A DNA stretch of 41,792 nucleotides, taken from NCBI GenBank assembly GCA_040905475.1, contig JBBDRM010000173.1, forward strand, positions 26,618 to 68,409, given 5' to 3'. The position numbers and the translations under genes were made by a program. This document shows positions 31,490 through 39,464 of this stretch, in pieces. Source of the DNA: Actinomycetota bacterium (GTDB taxonomy: Bacteria > Actinomycetota > AC-67). The notes under the pieces were generated by a model. That model worked only from the letters and a program-made list of their open reading frames with translations. It searched no databases and had not been told where the DNA came from. How positions within the stretch are numbered: position 1 is the first letter of the stretch; each line of letters begins with the position of its first letter.

Positions 31490-32950
31490 GTGAAGTCCCG
31501 CGCGGTCTTGTCGCTGGCGCTCCTCCTGGCGCCCGTCCTCGGCTGGGACGGCGGCCGGGCGGCCGAGCCCTCGGCGTTCGATCACCTCCGCGCCATCGTC
31601 GAGCGCTCGCCGGCTCCGGAGTACCGGCGCGCGGGCTCGCCGGGCATGGCGTCGGTCGCCGACTACGCCGCCGGCCGGCTGGCCGCGAGCGGCTACCGCG
31701 TCCTCCGGCAAGACTTCGCGTTCACGCGATACGCGATCGACTACACGCCGGGACACCAGCCGATGCTCGAGCGGGTCGTCGACGGCTACGACTACAAGGT
31801 CGAGAGCGCGTTCAACCTTCAGACGGTCACGCCGGCTTCGGGCATCACCTGCCGCGTGCGGCCGGTCGCCGCCGTCGGCCCCGGCGACTGCGGATTCATC
31901 CCCTTCCGTTCGGCGAGTCCCGAGTGGAAGAACGCGCCCTTCGTGTCGGTGGGCGACGATCTCGACGCGATCGTCGCCGCGGGAGGCGCCGGCGCCGTCG
32001 TGCAAGGCGACGCCAACCGCCACCTCGTGTTCGCGCAGAGCTCGCGCCGGCTGCTTCCGACCGTCGTCGCGGCCACCGACGAGGAGTCGATCGTCGGCCA
32101 CGACGTGCGGCTCCGCGCGATGGGCGGGTTCGTTTCCGCCCTCGGACGCAACGTACTCGGGGTGCGCCGCCCGCCCGCCGGGGTGAACGACTACGTCGTG
32201 TTGCTCGCGCATGCGGATGGATGGTTCCAGGCTGCCGCCGACAACGGGTCAGGTGCGGCGGCCGTCCTGAGGGCCGCGGAGATCCTCGCCGCTGCGCCGC
32301 CGGAGATCGGCGTCGTGGTCGGCTTGATGGACGCGGAGGAAGTCGGGCTCATCGGCGCAGAGCGGTTGGTCGAGTCACTCACCGCCGGGCTCGCCGTCGG
32401 AGACGGCGGCACACCGTTGCAGATCGACGACGTCAAGGCGGTGATCAACCTGGACGCGTCGAGCGCGCGGGCGTCGGACGTGCAGGGGATGACCCGCGGC
32501 ACCGCCGCTCGAACCGACGTGCCGGTCTTCCAGTGGCGCGCGATGGTGTTCTCCGAGGAGCCGCTGCTGCAGGCGCCGTTCCTCGCGCGGTTCGCCGCGC
32601 ACGGTGTCCTCGGGCTTCCGATCCTGTCCTCGGTCTTCGCCCCGGTCGGTTCCGGCGAGATCGGCGGACGCCTGCGAAGCGACGTCCATCACTTCGCGGC
32701 GCTGGGGATCCCGTTCGCCTGGCCCGTGTCCGGCTATCCCGAGTACCACACCGACGGCGACACGCTCGCGACCGTCTACCCCGACGACCTCGAGGCGCTG
32801 GCGGAGGCGACGGCCGACCTCGCCGGCGACATCGCGCTGCTCCCCATCGGACGGGTGATCGAACCGCTGTGGCCGCCGCTCGGACCGTCTGCGGCTCTGT
32901 CGGCCGAGCTCGCTCGCGTGCTCCACGACCACATGGATCACGAGCGCTGA
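31490..32950 (+). CDS. Secreted M28-family metallopeptidase
   Basis: A 486-residue exported aminopeptidase-type protein. The signal peptide runs to about residue 24 (VLSLALLLAPVLG). A protease-associated-like insert lies at about 130-210. The M28 di-zinc site is complete: His in LLAHADGW, Asp in AADNGSGAA, the Glu pair in MDAEEVGLIGA, Asp in INLDASS and His in EYHTDGDT. It would cleave N-terminal residues from peptides outside the membrane. It begins 45 bases after znuB and may share its transcript, which would be a zinc-linked arrangement (inference). GTG start. Confidence 0.87.
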   Translation: MKSRAVLSLALLLAPVLGWDGGRAAEPSAFDHLRAIVERSPAPEYRRAGSPGMASVADYAAGRLAASGYRVLRQDFAFTRYAIDYTPGHQPMLERVVDGYDYKVESAFNLQTVTPASGITCRVRPVAAVGPGDCGFIPFRSASPEWKNAPFVSVGDDLDAIVAAGGAGAVVQGDANRHLVFAQSSRRLLPTVVAATDEESIVGHDVRLRAMGGFVSALGRNVLGVRRPPAGVNDYVVLLAHADGWFQAAADNGSGAAAVLRAAEILAAAPPEIGVVVGLMDAEEVGLIGAERLVESLTAGLAVGDGGTPLQIDDVKAVINLDASSARASDVQGMTRGTAARTDVPVFQWRAMVFSEEPLLQAPFLARFAAHGVLGLPILSSVFAPVGSGEIGGRLRSDVHHFAALGIPFAWPVSGYPEYHTDGDTLATVYPDDLEALAEATADLAGDIALLPIGRVIEPLWPPLGPSAALSAELARVLHDHMDHER

Positions 32951-33006
32951 CCCGCCAGCGCTTCCGGCGCGAACAAGTCTTTGCCTCGGATCGCTGGAGG
33001 TGGCGA

Positions 33007-33027
33007 TATATAGACCGTCGGTATATA
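33007..33027 (+). promoter_or_regulatory. PadR-type operator/promoter (TATATA-N9-TATATA)
   Basis: Inverted TATATA arms separated by nine bases, the AT-rich pattern typical of PadR operators, in an otherwise GC-rich region. The right arm runs into TATAGT (33024-33029), a -10-like hexamer only six bases from the padR ATG, so the gene is probably transcribed leaderless and autoregulated. Confidence 0.6.
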
Positions 33028-33035
33028 GTGACGCC

Positions 33036-33392
33036 ATGACTGGGCGGGCCCTGCAGGAACCAACCTTCCTGATCCTGACGGCGCTCGCCGCAGAGCCGCA
33101 GCACGGATATGGAATCATTGGCGACGTCGAGCGCATCTCAGACGGGGGGGTCCACCTGCGGGCCGGCACGCTGTACACCGCGCTGGATCGGTTGCGCGAG
33201 GAGGGGCTGATCGAGGTCGACCATGAGGAGATCGTAGAGGCGCGGTTGCGCCGCTATTACAAGCTGACCGAAACGGGCGCTGGCCGCCTGGCCGCCGAGG
33301 CTGGACGCCTGCGGCGCCATGCCAACGCTGCCTCACGTCGGCTCCGCGCGGCGGGGGTCACGGCCTTCGCGCCGGCCGGAGGCGGGTGGTGA
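33036..33392 (+). CDS. PadR-family transcriptional regulator
   Basis: A 118-residue winged-helix regulator. It starts LQEPTFLILTALAAEPQHGYGI and carries LRAGTLYTALDRLREEGLIEV and YYKLTETGAGRL, the standard PadR pattern of the short (s1-like) type. The frame is open upstream to a GTG at 33000, but those codons are the operator, so the ATG at 33036 is chosen. It overlaps the downstream membrane protein gene by four bases (GTGA). PadR plus a small membrane protein is a common actinobacterial pair, often responding to membrane stress or antibiotics. Confidence 0.9.
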   Translation: MTGRALQEPTFLILTALAAEPQHGYGIIGDVERISDGGVHLRAGTLYTALDRLREEGLIEVDHEEIVEARLRRYYKLTETGAGRLAAEAGRLRRHANAASRRLRAAGVTAFAPAGGGW

Positions 33393-34402
33393 ACTCGCTC
33401 GAGACCCGCTACCGACGCCTGCTTGCCCTCTACCCTCGCGATCATCGGGCCGCCCACGAAGAGGAAATGATCGGCGTGCTGCTCGCGGTCGCGAAGCCCG
33501 GACAACGCTGGCCTGGCATCCGTGACACGGCTGACGTGCTGCGCGGTGCGCTTCTCATCCGGCTTCGTCGGGCGCGTCCAGAAAGACTCGGCCGAGAGTG
33601 GTCCGATGCGCTGGCAATCGTTTCCGTTCTGGCGTCCGTCCTGATGTGCGTCGGCCTGGGCTCGTTCGCCGGGGGGTTCCTGGTCCTCAACGTGATCGAA
33701 CACAGCGGCAGTTGGAATAGCGTCTACGTCGTGCTGGGTGTTGTGGTTTTGGCCTGGCCTGCGGTTCTGTTTCTGGCTTTGGTGGGGCTGCGGCGCACGT
33801 CGGTGACGGCGGCTTGGGTGGTGGCCGTGCTGGGAGCTCTGGGGGCTGGGGAGATGCAGGAATGGGCGGGACTGGGGTTGCTCGCTGCCCTCGCGCTCAC
33901 CTGGTCGCCCGGGCCGGCACGCGGCGTCGCGCTGTTGGGGCGTTCTCGCGTGATCGCCTATCTGGTCGGTGCCGCTGCACTTGTCGCAGTCTTCGCCTAC
34001 GGCGTCTCCGACGACGTGGAACTTCGGCCAAGTTGGATTACGGCGCGGGAGGCCTGGGTGGCGTTTTGCCTCGGCGTCCTACTGGTCGCTCGTGTGGCTT
34101 TCCGGTTCAACACGGCCTGGGCCCGGCGAGTGTCCCTCCTTCTGGCCCTGCCGCTGACGGCGATCGTCGTAGCCATTTTCCGGAATAGCAATCTGTGGTC
34201 GCCCCAGCAGCTCGGAGACGTCACTTTCGGAAATCATTCGCTGCTGCACTTGATCGAAACTTCCACTCAGATAGCCGTGCCCGTGGCAGTACTTCTCGCA
34301 ATAGTGATCTTCAACAGGCGCGCGAAACGAAGAATCGAAACGATCCCGGATGCCCACGATGGTTCCCGTCCCGCTGGCCCATCGGCCTCCCCAGCTACTT
34401 AG
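33389..34402 (+). CDS. Multi-spanning membrane protein coupled to PadR
   Basis: A 337-residue protein. A cytoplasmic N-terminal segment (YRRLLALYPRDHRAAHEEEM, to about 65) is followed by roughly eight hydrophobic spans. The 'YRRLLxLYPxxHR..HEEEM' start is a signature I know from actinobacterial proteins encoded next to padR. No catalytic motif is seen. GTG start overlapping the padR stop. The function is unknown; it is probably the main target of the PadR protein. It converges with the Fur-family gene 21 bases downstream. Confidence 0.8.
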   Translation: MNSLETRYRRLLALYPRDHRAAHEEEMIGVLLAVAKPGQRWPGIRDTADVLRGALLIRLRRARPERLGREWSDALAIVSVLASVLMCVGLGSFAGGFLVLNVIEHSGSWNSVYVVLGVVVLAWPAVLFLALVGLRRTSVTAAWVVAVLGALGAGEMQEWAGLGLLAALALTWSPGPARGVALLGRSRVIAYLVGAAALVAVFAYGVSDDVELRPSWITAREAWVAFCLGVLLVARVAFRFNTAWARRVSLLLALPLTAIVVAIFRNSNLWSPQQLGDVTFGNHSLLHLIETSTQIAVPVAVLLAIVIFNRRAKRRIETIPDAHDGSRPAGPSASPAT

Positions 34403-34423
34403 CGGGAATGAAACAGTGATCGA

Positions 34424-34885
34424 TCAGCGCTTGCGGCGTGCGCAGGACTTGCACTCGCCGAGCACCGCGAAGTGGGTGAAGTTCGCCCGGAAGCCGAACC
34501 GGCGCTCGAGCTCCTTCGCGAACGGCCGGGTCTGGGCCTCACCGACCTCCTGCATCGCGCCGCAGCGCTCGCAGACCAGATGCTGATGCAGTCCGGCCGT
34601 CCCGACGTGGTAGACGCTCGCGGTGTGCCCGAGGTGCGCGTGACAGAGGATCCCGACTTGCTCGAGCGAAGCGAGCGTGCGGTACACGGTCGAGGGGCTC
34701 ACGGCCGGAAGCTTGCGGCGAACGCGCGCGACGATCTCCTCGGCGGTCGCGTGCCCCTTCGCGGCGGCGACGGCCTCGAGCGTGGCTTGGCGTTGCGGCG
34801 TCCGGCGCAATCCGTGCGAGCGGATGAGCTCGTCCAGCTCGCGGAGCGCGTGATCGTGGTCCGGGCGCGGCGCCTTGGTCTTCAC
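34424..34885 (-). CDS. zur: Fur-family metalloregulator, probable Zur
   Basis: A 153-residue Fur-family repressor. The winged helix includes GLRRTPQRQATLEAV and SPSTVYRTLASLEQVGIL. The dimerisation domain has LHQHLVC with a structural zinc site Cys105, Cys108 and Cys145, Cys148. Identity as Zur rests on the 15-base element shared between its promoter and the znuA promoter. The GTG at 34885 is chosen: a TACACT -10 (34898-34893) lies seven bases upstream, so it is probably leaderless. An upstream GTG at 34915 would overlap the operator. On zinc repletion it would repress znuACB and itself. Confidence 0.85.
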   Translation of the reverse strand: MKTKAPRPDHDHALRELDELIRSHGLRRTPQRQATLEAVAAAKGHATAEEIVARVRRKLPAVSPSTVYRTLASLEQVGILCHAHLGHTASVYHVGTAGLHQHLVCERCGAMQEVGEAQTRPFAKELERRFGFRANFTHFAVLGECKSCARRKR

Positions 34886-34914
34886 GCGAACAAGTGTACC
34901 GGCGTCATGATGCA

Positions 34915-34933
34915 CCTGCGAGCTGGATGCAGG
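34915..34933 (-). promoter_or_regulatory. Probable Zur autoregulatory operator (CCTGCGAGCTGGATGCAGG)
   Basis: Inverted arms CCTGC and GCAGG around a nine-base centre. The core at 34917-34931 matches 28757-28771 upstream of znuA in 14 of 15 positions. It covers the likely -35 of the Fur-family gene, the expected position for autorepression. Confidence 0.65.
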
Positions 34934-34940
34934 AAGCCGC

Positions 34941-35549
34941 TCAGGTGCTGAGGAGCTTGCGCTTGCGCTCCTGGAACTCCTCTTCCGTCAGCACGCCGCG
35001 GTCGCGCAGGTCCGCGAGCTTCGACAGCTCGTCGCCGAGCGAAGGTCCGCCCGGCTTCCCGAGACCCTTGCGCGCTTCCGCCGCCCGGTAGATCTCGAGC
35101 TGGACGGCTTCGGGGTGGCGGATGTCGGTGAAGCGGTTCTGACCCGACTCGCCGGCGGACTCGACGATCAGATCGCCCGCGCCGAGCACTCGCTCGATGA
35201 TGCGCTGACCGAAGGTCACGTCGTTGATCGTCTCGAGTGGGATCTCCTTCGAGCGCTTCGCGATGACGCCGGACCGCGTGATCACCCGCTCGTTCGTGAG
35301 CACGAACAGCGTGAACCGCCACCGGACCGCGGGGACGAACGCGAGCGGGATCCACAAGATGAGCGCGAGCGCGACGATGGCGATCCGGATCTCGTCCTGA
35401 ACGTCGCCGCCCGCCTTCACCCAGACGATTCCGGCCACGACGGCGATGGCGATCGTCCACAGGACCGGCTTGAGGAGCGCGATCCAGTGAGGACGGAGGT
35501 CGAGGATGACCTCCTCGCCCTCGGTCAGGAGACGCGTCGGGAAGGGCAC
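34941..35549 (-). CDS. Membrane protein with bacterial PH (bPH2) and SHOCT domains
   Basis: A 202-residue protein. Two adjacent membrane spans (about 25-42 and 55-73) precede a YdbS/bPH2-type domain (FTLFVLTNERVITRSGVI, then EIPLETINDVTF). The C-terminus carries a SHOCT motif (LADLRDRGVLTEEEFQERKRKLL), a short helical oligomerisation or binding module. The function is unknown; such proteins are often in envelope or stress contexts. It lies upstream of the Fur-family gene on the same strand, with the Zur-type operator between them. Confidence 0.85.
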   Translation of the reverse strand: MPFPTRLLTEGEEVILDLRPHWIALLKPVLWTIAIAVVAGIVWVKAGGDVQDEIRIAIVALALILWIPLAFVPAVRWRFTLFVLTNERVITRSGVIAKRSKEIPLETINDVTFGQRIIERVLGAGDLIVESAGESGQNRFTDIRHPEAVQLEIYRAAEARKGLGKPGGPSLGDELSKLADLRDRGVLTEEEFQERKRKLLST

Positions 35550-35616
35550 GGCACGATGCTACGTCAGCGGCGCGCGGTTGGCCCGTCACGGGGGCGGATG
35601 ATTCAATCCCTGACCC

Positions 35617-36678
35617 ATGAGCCGGCACGACGCGATCTCCGAGGACGAGCTCCAGCCCCTCGTCGACCCCGCGTCGCTGGAGCGCTACCTCGCGCAGGTG
35701 CTGCCCGGCACCGGCGGGCTCGAGGTCGAGCGGCACCAGGCCGGACACTCCAACGAGACCTTCTTCATCCGCCGCGGCGCCGACGACTGGGTCCTTCGAC
35801 GCCCGCCGCGGCCGCCGTACCTTCCCACCGCGCACGACGTGAAGCGCGAATACACCGTGCTGAAGGCGCTGGAAGGGACGGGCGTTCGCGCTCCTGCGAC
35901 GGTCCTGTTCTGTGAAGAAGACGACGTGATCGGCGCGCCCTTCTACCTGATGGAGAAGGTGGACGGCACCGTGATCCGCGATCGCGTCCCCGTGTGGCTC
36001 GACGCGCCGGCCGAGCGGAGGCGCATCGGTGAGGAGCTGATCGACGCGGCCGCGGAGTTGCACGCGGTCGACCATCGCGCGGTCGGGCTCGAGGGATGGG
36101 GGAGGCCCACCGGATACATCGAACGCCAGCTCGTCCGTTGGCGCAAGCAGCTCGACGGCGCAACGAAGTTCACCCGCCCGCTGCCCGACTATGAGAGCAT
36201 CGCCGCCTGGCTCGAGAAACATCAGCCCCCCGAGCAGTCACCCACGATCGTGCAGGGGGACTACAAGCTCGACAACACGATGTACGCGCCCGCGGCACCG
36301 GCGAGGCTGGTGGCGATCTTAGACTGGGAGATGGCGACGATCGGCGATCCGCTCGCCGACATCGGCTGGATGCTTTCCTTCTGGCGTGAGCCGTCCGATC
36401 CACCCGACCCGCTGCACGGCGCGCTCAACGACGTGTTCGGCAAGCCGGGCTGGGCAACGCGCGCCGATCTCGTGGACCGCTACGAGTCGCGGTCCGGCAG
36501 GTCGATGACCGACATCCGCTTCTACACGGCGCTGGCGATCTGGAAGCTCGGCATCCTGTTGGAAGGGTCGTACGCGCGGCATCTGCGCGGGACCACCGAC
36601 GACCCGTTCTTCGCGCTGCTGGCCGAGGGAGTGCTCGCCATCGGCGCCCGCGCTCTGGAGGTCATCCGCTCTGGCTAA
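35617..36678 (+). CDS. APH/choline-kinase-fold phosphotransferase of the ACAD10/11-associated type
   Basis: A 353-residue aminoglycoside-phosphotransferase-fold kinase. It has RHQAGHSNETFFI (nucleotide loop), VQGDYKLDNTMY with catalytic Asp215 and Asn220, and ILDWEMATIGDPLADIGWML with metal-binding Asp236. This subgroup matches the APH domain of human ACAD10/ACAD11 and mycobacterial FadE36-like proteins, linked to acyl-CoA metabolism rather than to drug resistance. It overlaps a HAD-like gene by eight bases, giving the two non-ACAD domains of ACAD10 as adjacent genes. A hydroxyacyl-CoA is a plausible substrate (inference). Confidence 0.87.
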   Translation: MSRHDAISEDELQPLVDPASLERYLAQVLPGTGGLEVERHQAGHSNETFFIRRGADDWVLRRPPRPPYLPTAHDVKREYTVLKALEGTGVRAPATVLFCEEDDVIGAPFYLMEKVDGTVIRDRVPVWLDAPAERRRIGEELIDAAAELHAVDHRAVGLEGWGRPTGYIERQLVRWRKQLDGATKFTRPLPDYESIAAWLEKHQPPEQSPTIVQGDYKLDNTMYAPAAPARLVAILDWEMATIGDPLADIGWMLSFWREPSDPPDPLHGALNDVFGKPGWATRADLVDRYESRSGRSMTDIRFYTALAIWKLGILLEGSYARHLRGTTDDPFFALLAEGVLAIGARALEVIRSG

Positions 36679-37309
36679 GACGCTGCTCCTCGACTTCGGT
36701 GGCGTGCTGACCACGCCGGTCCGTGCATCCTTCGAAGGGTTCGCTCAGGACGAGGGCCTCGACCCGAAGGCCCTCTGGGCCGTCATGCGCGACGTGGCAC
36801 GCACGAAGGACGACCCGTTCACCTTGGTCGAGACCGGCGCGATCGATCAGGTCGAGTTCGACGTGCGGCTTGCGGCGCTGTTCAACGAACGGCTCGGCTC
36901 TTCGATCGTGCCCGACGGCCTGAAAGTGCGGCTCTTCTCTCGCGTGGGGCCCGACGAGGCAATGATCGGAGCGGTCCGCCGTGCGCGAGCCCAGGGGGTC
37001 CCGACGGGGCTGATCTCGAACTCGTGGGGGGGCAACTACGGCGAGGGCGGGTACGACCGTCCGATGTTCGACGAGCTGTTCGACATCGTCGTGGTGTCGG
37101 GCGAGGTCGGGCTGCGCAAACCGCAAGCGGAGATCTATCTGCTGGCCTGCGAGCGGATCGGAGCGGAGCCGGCCGATTGCGTCTTCGCCGACGACTTCGA
37201 GGTCAACGCGGAAGGAGCGAGCGCCGTGGGGATGCTCGGCATCCGGCACCACGCGGCCGACGAGACGATCCCTCAGCTCGAGGAGTTCCTCGGGATCGCG
37301 CTTCGATGA
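36671..37309 (+). CDS. HAD-superfamily hydrolase-like protein (probable CTG start)
   Basis: A protein of about 212 residues of HAD subfamily IA. The nucleophile motif LLLDFGGVLTTP, motif II LISNSWGG, motif III Lys in GLRKPQAEIY and motif IV FADDFEVNAEGA are visible. Motif I has Gly where phosphatases usually have the second Asp (Asp8-Phe-Gly). With ATG, GTG or TTG only, translation could begin no earlier than 36704 and would lose the nucleophile. An in-frame CTG at 36671, nine bases after GAGG, restores it and gives an eight-base overlap (CTGGCTAA) with the kinase gene. The start is therefore probably CTG, unless a base is wrong. Confidence 0.82.
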   Translation: MAKTLLLDFGGVLTTPVRASFEGFAQDEGLDPKALWAVMRDVARTKDDPFTLVETGAIDQVEFDVRLAALFNERLGSSIVPDGLKVRLFSRVGPDEAMIGAVRRARAQGVPTGLISNSWGGNYGEGGYDRPMFDELFDIVVVSGEVGLRKPQAEIYLLACERIGAEPADCVFADDFEVNAEGASAVGMLGIRHHAADETIPQLEEFLGIALR

Positions 37310-37312
37310 GGG

Positions 37313-37933
37313 TTACGGAAGGCTGATCGCGTCTTCGCCCTCGAGCGCTCGCTCGAGCCGCTGAACCTTCGCGTCGAGCTCGGCAACGCGGGCGTTCAAC
37401 AGACGCATCGCCATCACGGTCGCCGGCGTATCGCGAAGCGGTTCCGCGTCGCGCGGACCCTTTTCGATCCGGGGCTCGATCCGGGGCTCGATCTTCGGGG
37501 CGGCCTTGGTCGGTTGTACCCAGGGGAACGGCTTCACCGCGGCACGGACGGCCGTGGGCTTGGGATCAGGCTTGCGCGTGGGCGGTTCGGGCACCGCGGC
37601 CACGGCAGGTACCGGGTCGGGCTCCGCCGCCGGCGTGGGAGCGGAGACTTCAACGCGCTGCTGCGACTTGGGTGGGACCAAGGTCAGCTTCGGCTGAGCG
37701 CTCTCCTTGCGTCCGAACGGCCGGGGGATCCAGCGCCGCGCCGATCCGTTGCCCTTCGAAGGGGAACCGGGGGCATGTGTCCGGTCAGCGGCCTGCCACT
37801 GGGTCAACTCCCAGCCGACACGTTCCTGGTGGGACGCCCACTGCGTCGGGCCGCCGCACCGGTCGCAGAACGAGACGCCGACGGTGATCCTCGACTCACA
37901 ACGATCGCAAAGAACCTTGGCAGCCTTCGCCAT
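37313..37933 (-). CDS. Zinc-ribbon protein with low-complexity linker and C-terminal coiled coil
   Basis: A 206-residue protein. Cys9/Cys12 and Cys23/Cys26 form a zinc ribbon. A Pro/Ala/Lys-rich disordered linker (about 60-165) includes the tandem repeat IEPRIEPRIE. A short coiled coil ends the protein (RLLNARVAELDAKVQRLERALEG). The function is unknown; the layout suggests an adaptor. Strong AGGAGG ribosome-binding site. A small inverted repeat (GGGGC-N6-GCCCC, 37948-37963) lies immediately next to it in the leader and could affect translation. Confidence 0.75.
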   Translation of the reverse strand: MAKAAKVLCDRCESRITVGVSFCDRCGGPTQWASHQERVGWELTQWQAADRTHAPGSPSKGNGSARRWIPRPFGRKESAQPKLTLVPPKSQQRVEVSAPTPAAEPDPVPAVAAVPEPPTRKPDPKPTAVRAAVKPFPWVQPTKAAPKIEPRIEPRIEKGPRDAEPLRDTPATVMAMRLLNARVAELDAKVQRLERALEGEDAISLP

Positions 37934-38110
37934 GATGAAATCCTCCTGGGGCGACGTTGCCCCTCGGACTCGTCGCCACCCCTCAGGCGCGCGAACGAGG
38001 TTCTCCGATAGGACCTAGTGCGAATTCAACGATTACTCAACGCGTTCGATACACCGCCGTCCAGGGGCATCTGTACTAGTTGTCCTGGTCAGATCGCAAG
38101 ATGTCCGGAT

Positions 38111-38380
38111 TCAGTGAACCGTGATCTGATCGTGCTCGGCGGCGACGTCGATCACCGCACCGCGCTCGGCGAGCCGGGTTGCGACGAATAGGCGGATGCC
38201 GGCGGCTTCCACGATGGTCTCGTCCGGCTCGGCCTGCTCCGCGAAGCCGGTCCGCACCTCCTCGCCGCGCAAGCCTTCGGCGACCGAGACCCGGACGCCC
38301 ACCTGCGACGGGTCCATGCGCCCGAGCTCGAACGCTCGCTTCAATACCTCGACGGCGCGGGCCGTCACTTCGATCGCCAC
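38111..38380 (-). CDS. HesB/IscA-like (A-type) small protein lacking all cysteines
   Basis: An 89-residue protein with the A-type Fe-S carrier fold pattern: IEVTARAVEVLKRAF, GVRVSVAEG, PDETIVEAAGIRLFVATRLA and GAVIDV. The three cysteines that hold the cluster in IscA/SufA/ErpA are all missing; the protein has no Cys at all. It cannot carry a cluster in the known way and may be a structural or regulatory homologue. It is divergent from greA across 32 bases. The 177-base gap to the zinc-ribbon gene holds that gene's leader and no further gene. Confidence 0.65.
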   Translation of the reverse strand: MAIEVTARAVEVLKRAFELGRMDPSQVGVRVSVAEGLRGEEVRTGFAEQAEPDETIVEAAGIRLFVATRLAERGAVIDVAAEHDQITVH

Positions 38381-38412
38381 GGCGGCGGATGCTACCCGGA
38401 GGAGGGGTAGAC

Positions 38413-38925
38413 TTGCCCGTCGTGCCGACCAGAGACGAGCAGCCGCCGGTCCTTTCGCCGGCCGCCTTCGAGCGACTGCAAGCGGAGTACGACCACCTCA
38501 CGACCACCGGCCGCAAGGAAGTCGCCGCGCGTTTGCTCCGCGCCCGCGAGCTGGGCGACCTCAGCGAGAACGCCGAGTATCACGCGACCAAGGAAGAGCA
38601 GGGCCTGATGGAGGCCCGTATCCGCAAGATCGGATGGATGATCAAGACGGCCGTGGTTACCGAGGCGCACCAGGATGGGAAAGAGGTACAACCCGGCGTG
38701 CTCGTAACGGTGCGGCCGACCGACGGGGACGCGGACGACGAAGACACCTATCTCGTCGCCGCCTCGCCCGAGGAGCGTGCGAAAGGGGCGCGCACGATCA
38801 CGCCGAAGTCGCCGCTCGGCGCGGTACTGGTAGGCAAGCGTCCCGGCGACAAGGTGACGTACGAGGCGCCCGGCGGAAGCTTCACCTACGAGATCATCAC
38901 GATCCGTCCGTGGGACGGCTCGTAG
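38413..38925 (+). CDS. greA: Transcription elongation factor GreA
   Basis: A 170-residue GreA. The N-terminal coiled coil carries the tip motif GDLSENAEY (Asp49 and Glu52), which enters the RNA polymerase channel to stimulate cleavage of backtracked RNA. The C-terminal FKBP-like domain ends in SPLGAVLVGKRPGDKVTYEAPGG-type sequence. The TTG at 38413 is chosen because GGAGGAGGGG lies at proper spacing; a GTG nine bases later is possible. The N-terminus is about ten residues longer than in E. coli. The cyclophilin gene follows 29 bases downstream. Confidence 0.93.
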   Translation: MPVVPTRDEQPPVLSPAAFERLQAEYDHLTTTGRKEVAARLLRARELGDLSENAEYHATKEEQGLMEARIRKIGWMIKTAVVTEAHQDGKEVQPGVLVTVRPTDGDADDEDTYLVAASPEERAKGARTITPKSPLGAVLVGKRPGDKVTYEAPGGSFTYEIITIRPWDGS

Positions 38926-38954
38926 CTCACCTTCGACCGACAAGGGGGTTCCTC

Positions 38955-39464
38955 GTGCAGAAGTTCGCGACGTTCAAGACTTCCCTCGGCGAGATCCGCG
39001 TGCTGCTCACGCCGGAGCATGCGCCGAAGACCGTCGACAACTTCGTCGGGCTCGCGACGGGGAAGAAGGAGTGGACGGATCCGCGCTCGGGTGAGAAGCG
39101 CTACGACTCCCTCTACAACGGAACCGTATTTCATCGCGTGATCCCGAACTTCATGATCCAAGGCGGTGACCCGCTCGGCACCGGAACGGGCGGCCCGGGC
39201 TACAAGTTCGAGGACGAGACCAAGGGCGGCCCTTCGTTCGACAAGCCGGGGTTGCTCGCGATGGCGAACGCGGGACCGAACACCAACGGCTCTCAGTTCT
39301 TCATCACCGAGGTGGCTACGCCCCACTTGACCGGCAAGCACACGATCTTCGGCAAGGTCGTGTCGGGCTTCGAGATCGTGCAGAAGATCGCGCACGTCCC
39401 CACGTCGAGCGACCGTCCGAAGGAGCCGGTGGTCCTGGAGTCGGTCGAGATCGAGGAAAGCTAG
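38955..39464 (+). CDS. Peptidyl-prolyl cis-trans isomerase, cyclophilin type
   Basis: A 169-residue cytoplasmic cyclophilin (no signal peptide). It shows FHRVIPNFMIQGGDP with the catalytic Arg, GLLAMANAGPNTNGSQFFI and HTIFGKVVSGFEIV. Start GTG at 38955 after AAGGGGGTTCCTC. It catalyses proline isomerisation during folding. Likely in a transcript with greA. Confidence 0.93.
   Translation: MQKFATFKTSLGEIRVLLTPEHAPKTVDNFVGLATGKKEWTDPRSGEKRYDSLYNGTVFHRVIPNFMIQGGDPLGTGTGGPGYKFEDETKGGPSFDKPGLLAMANAGPNTNGSQFFITEVATPHLTGKHTIFGKVVSGFEIVQKIAHVPTSSDRPKEPVVLESVEIEES

Noticed and set aside
30473-32212. A 579-codon open frame antisense to znuB and the M28 peptidase gene
   Set aside because: Its product is Arg/His/Asp-rich without domains, and the opposite strand encodes clear families with intact motifs. 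High GC leaves antisense frames open.
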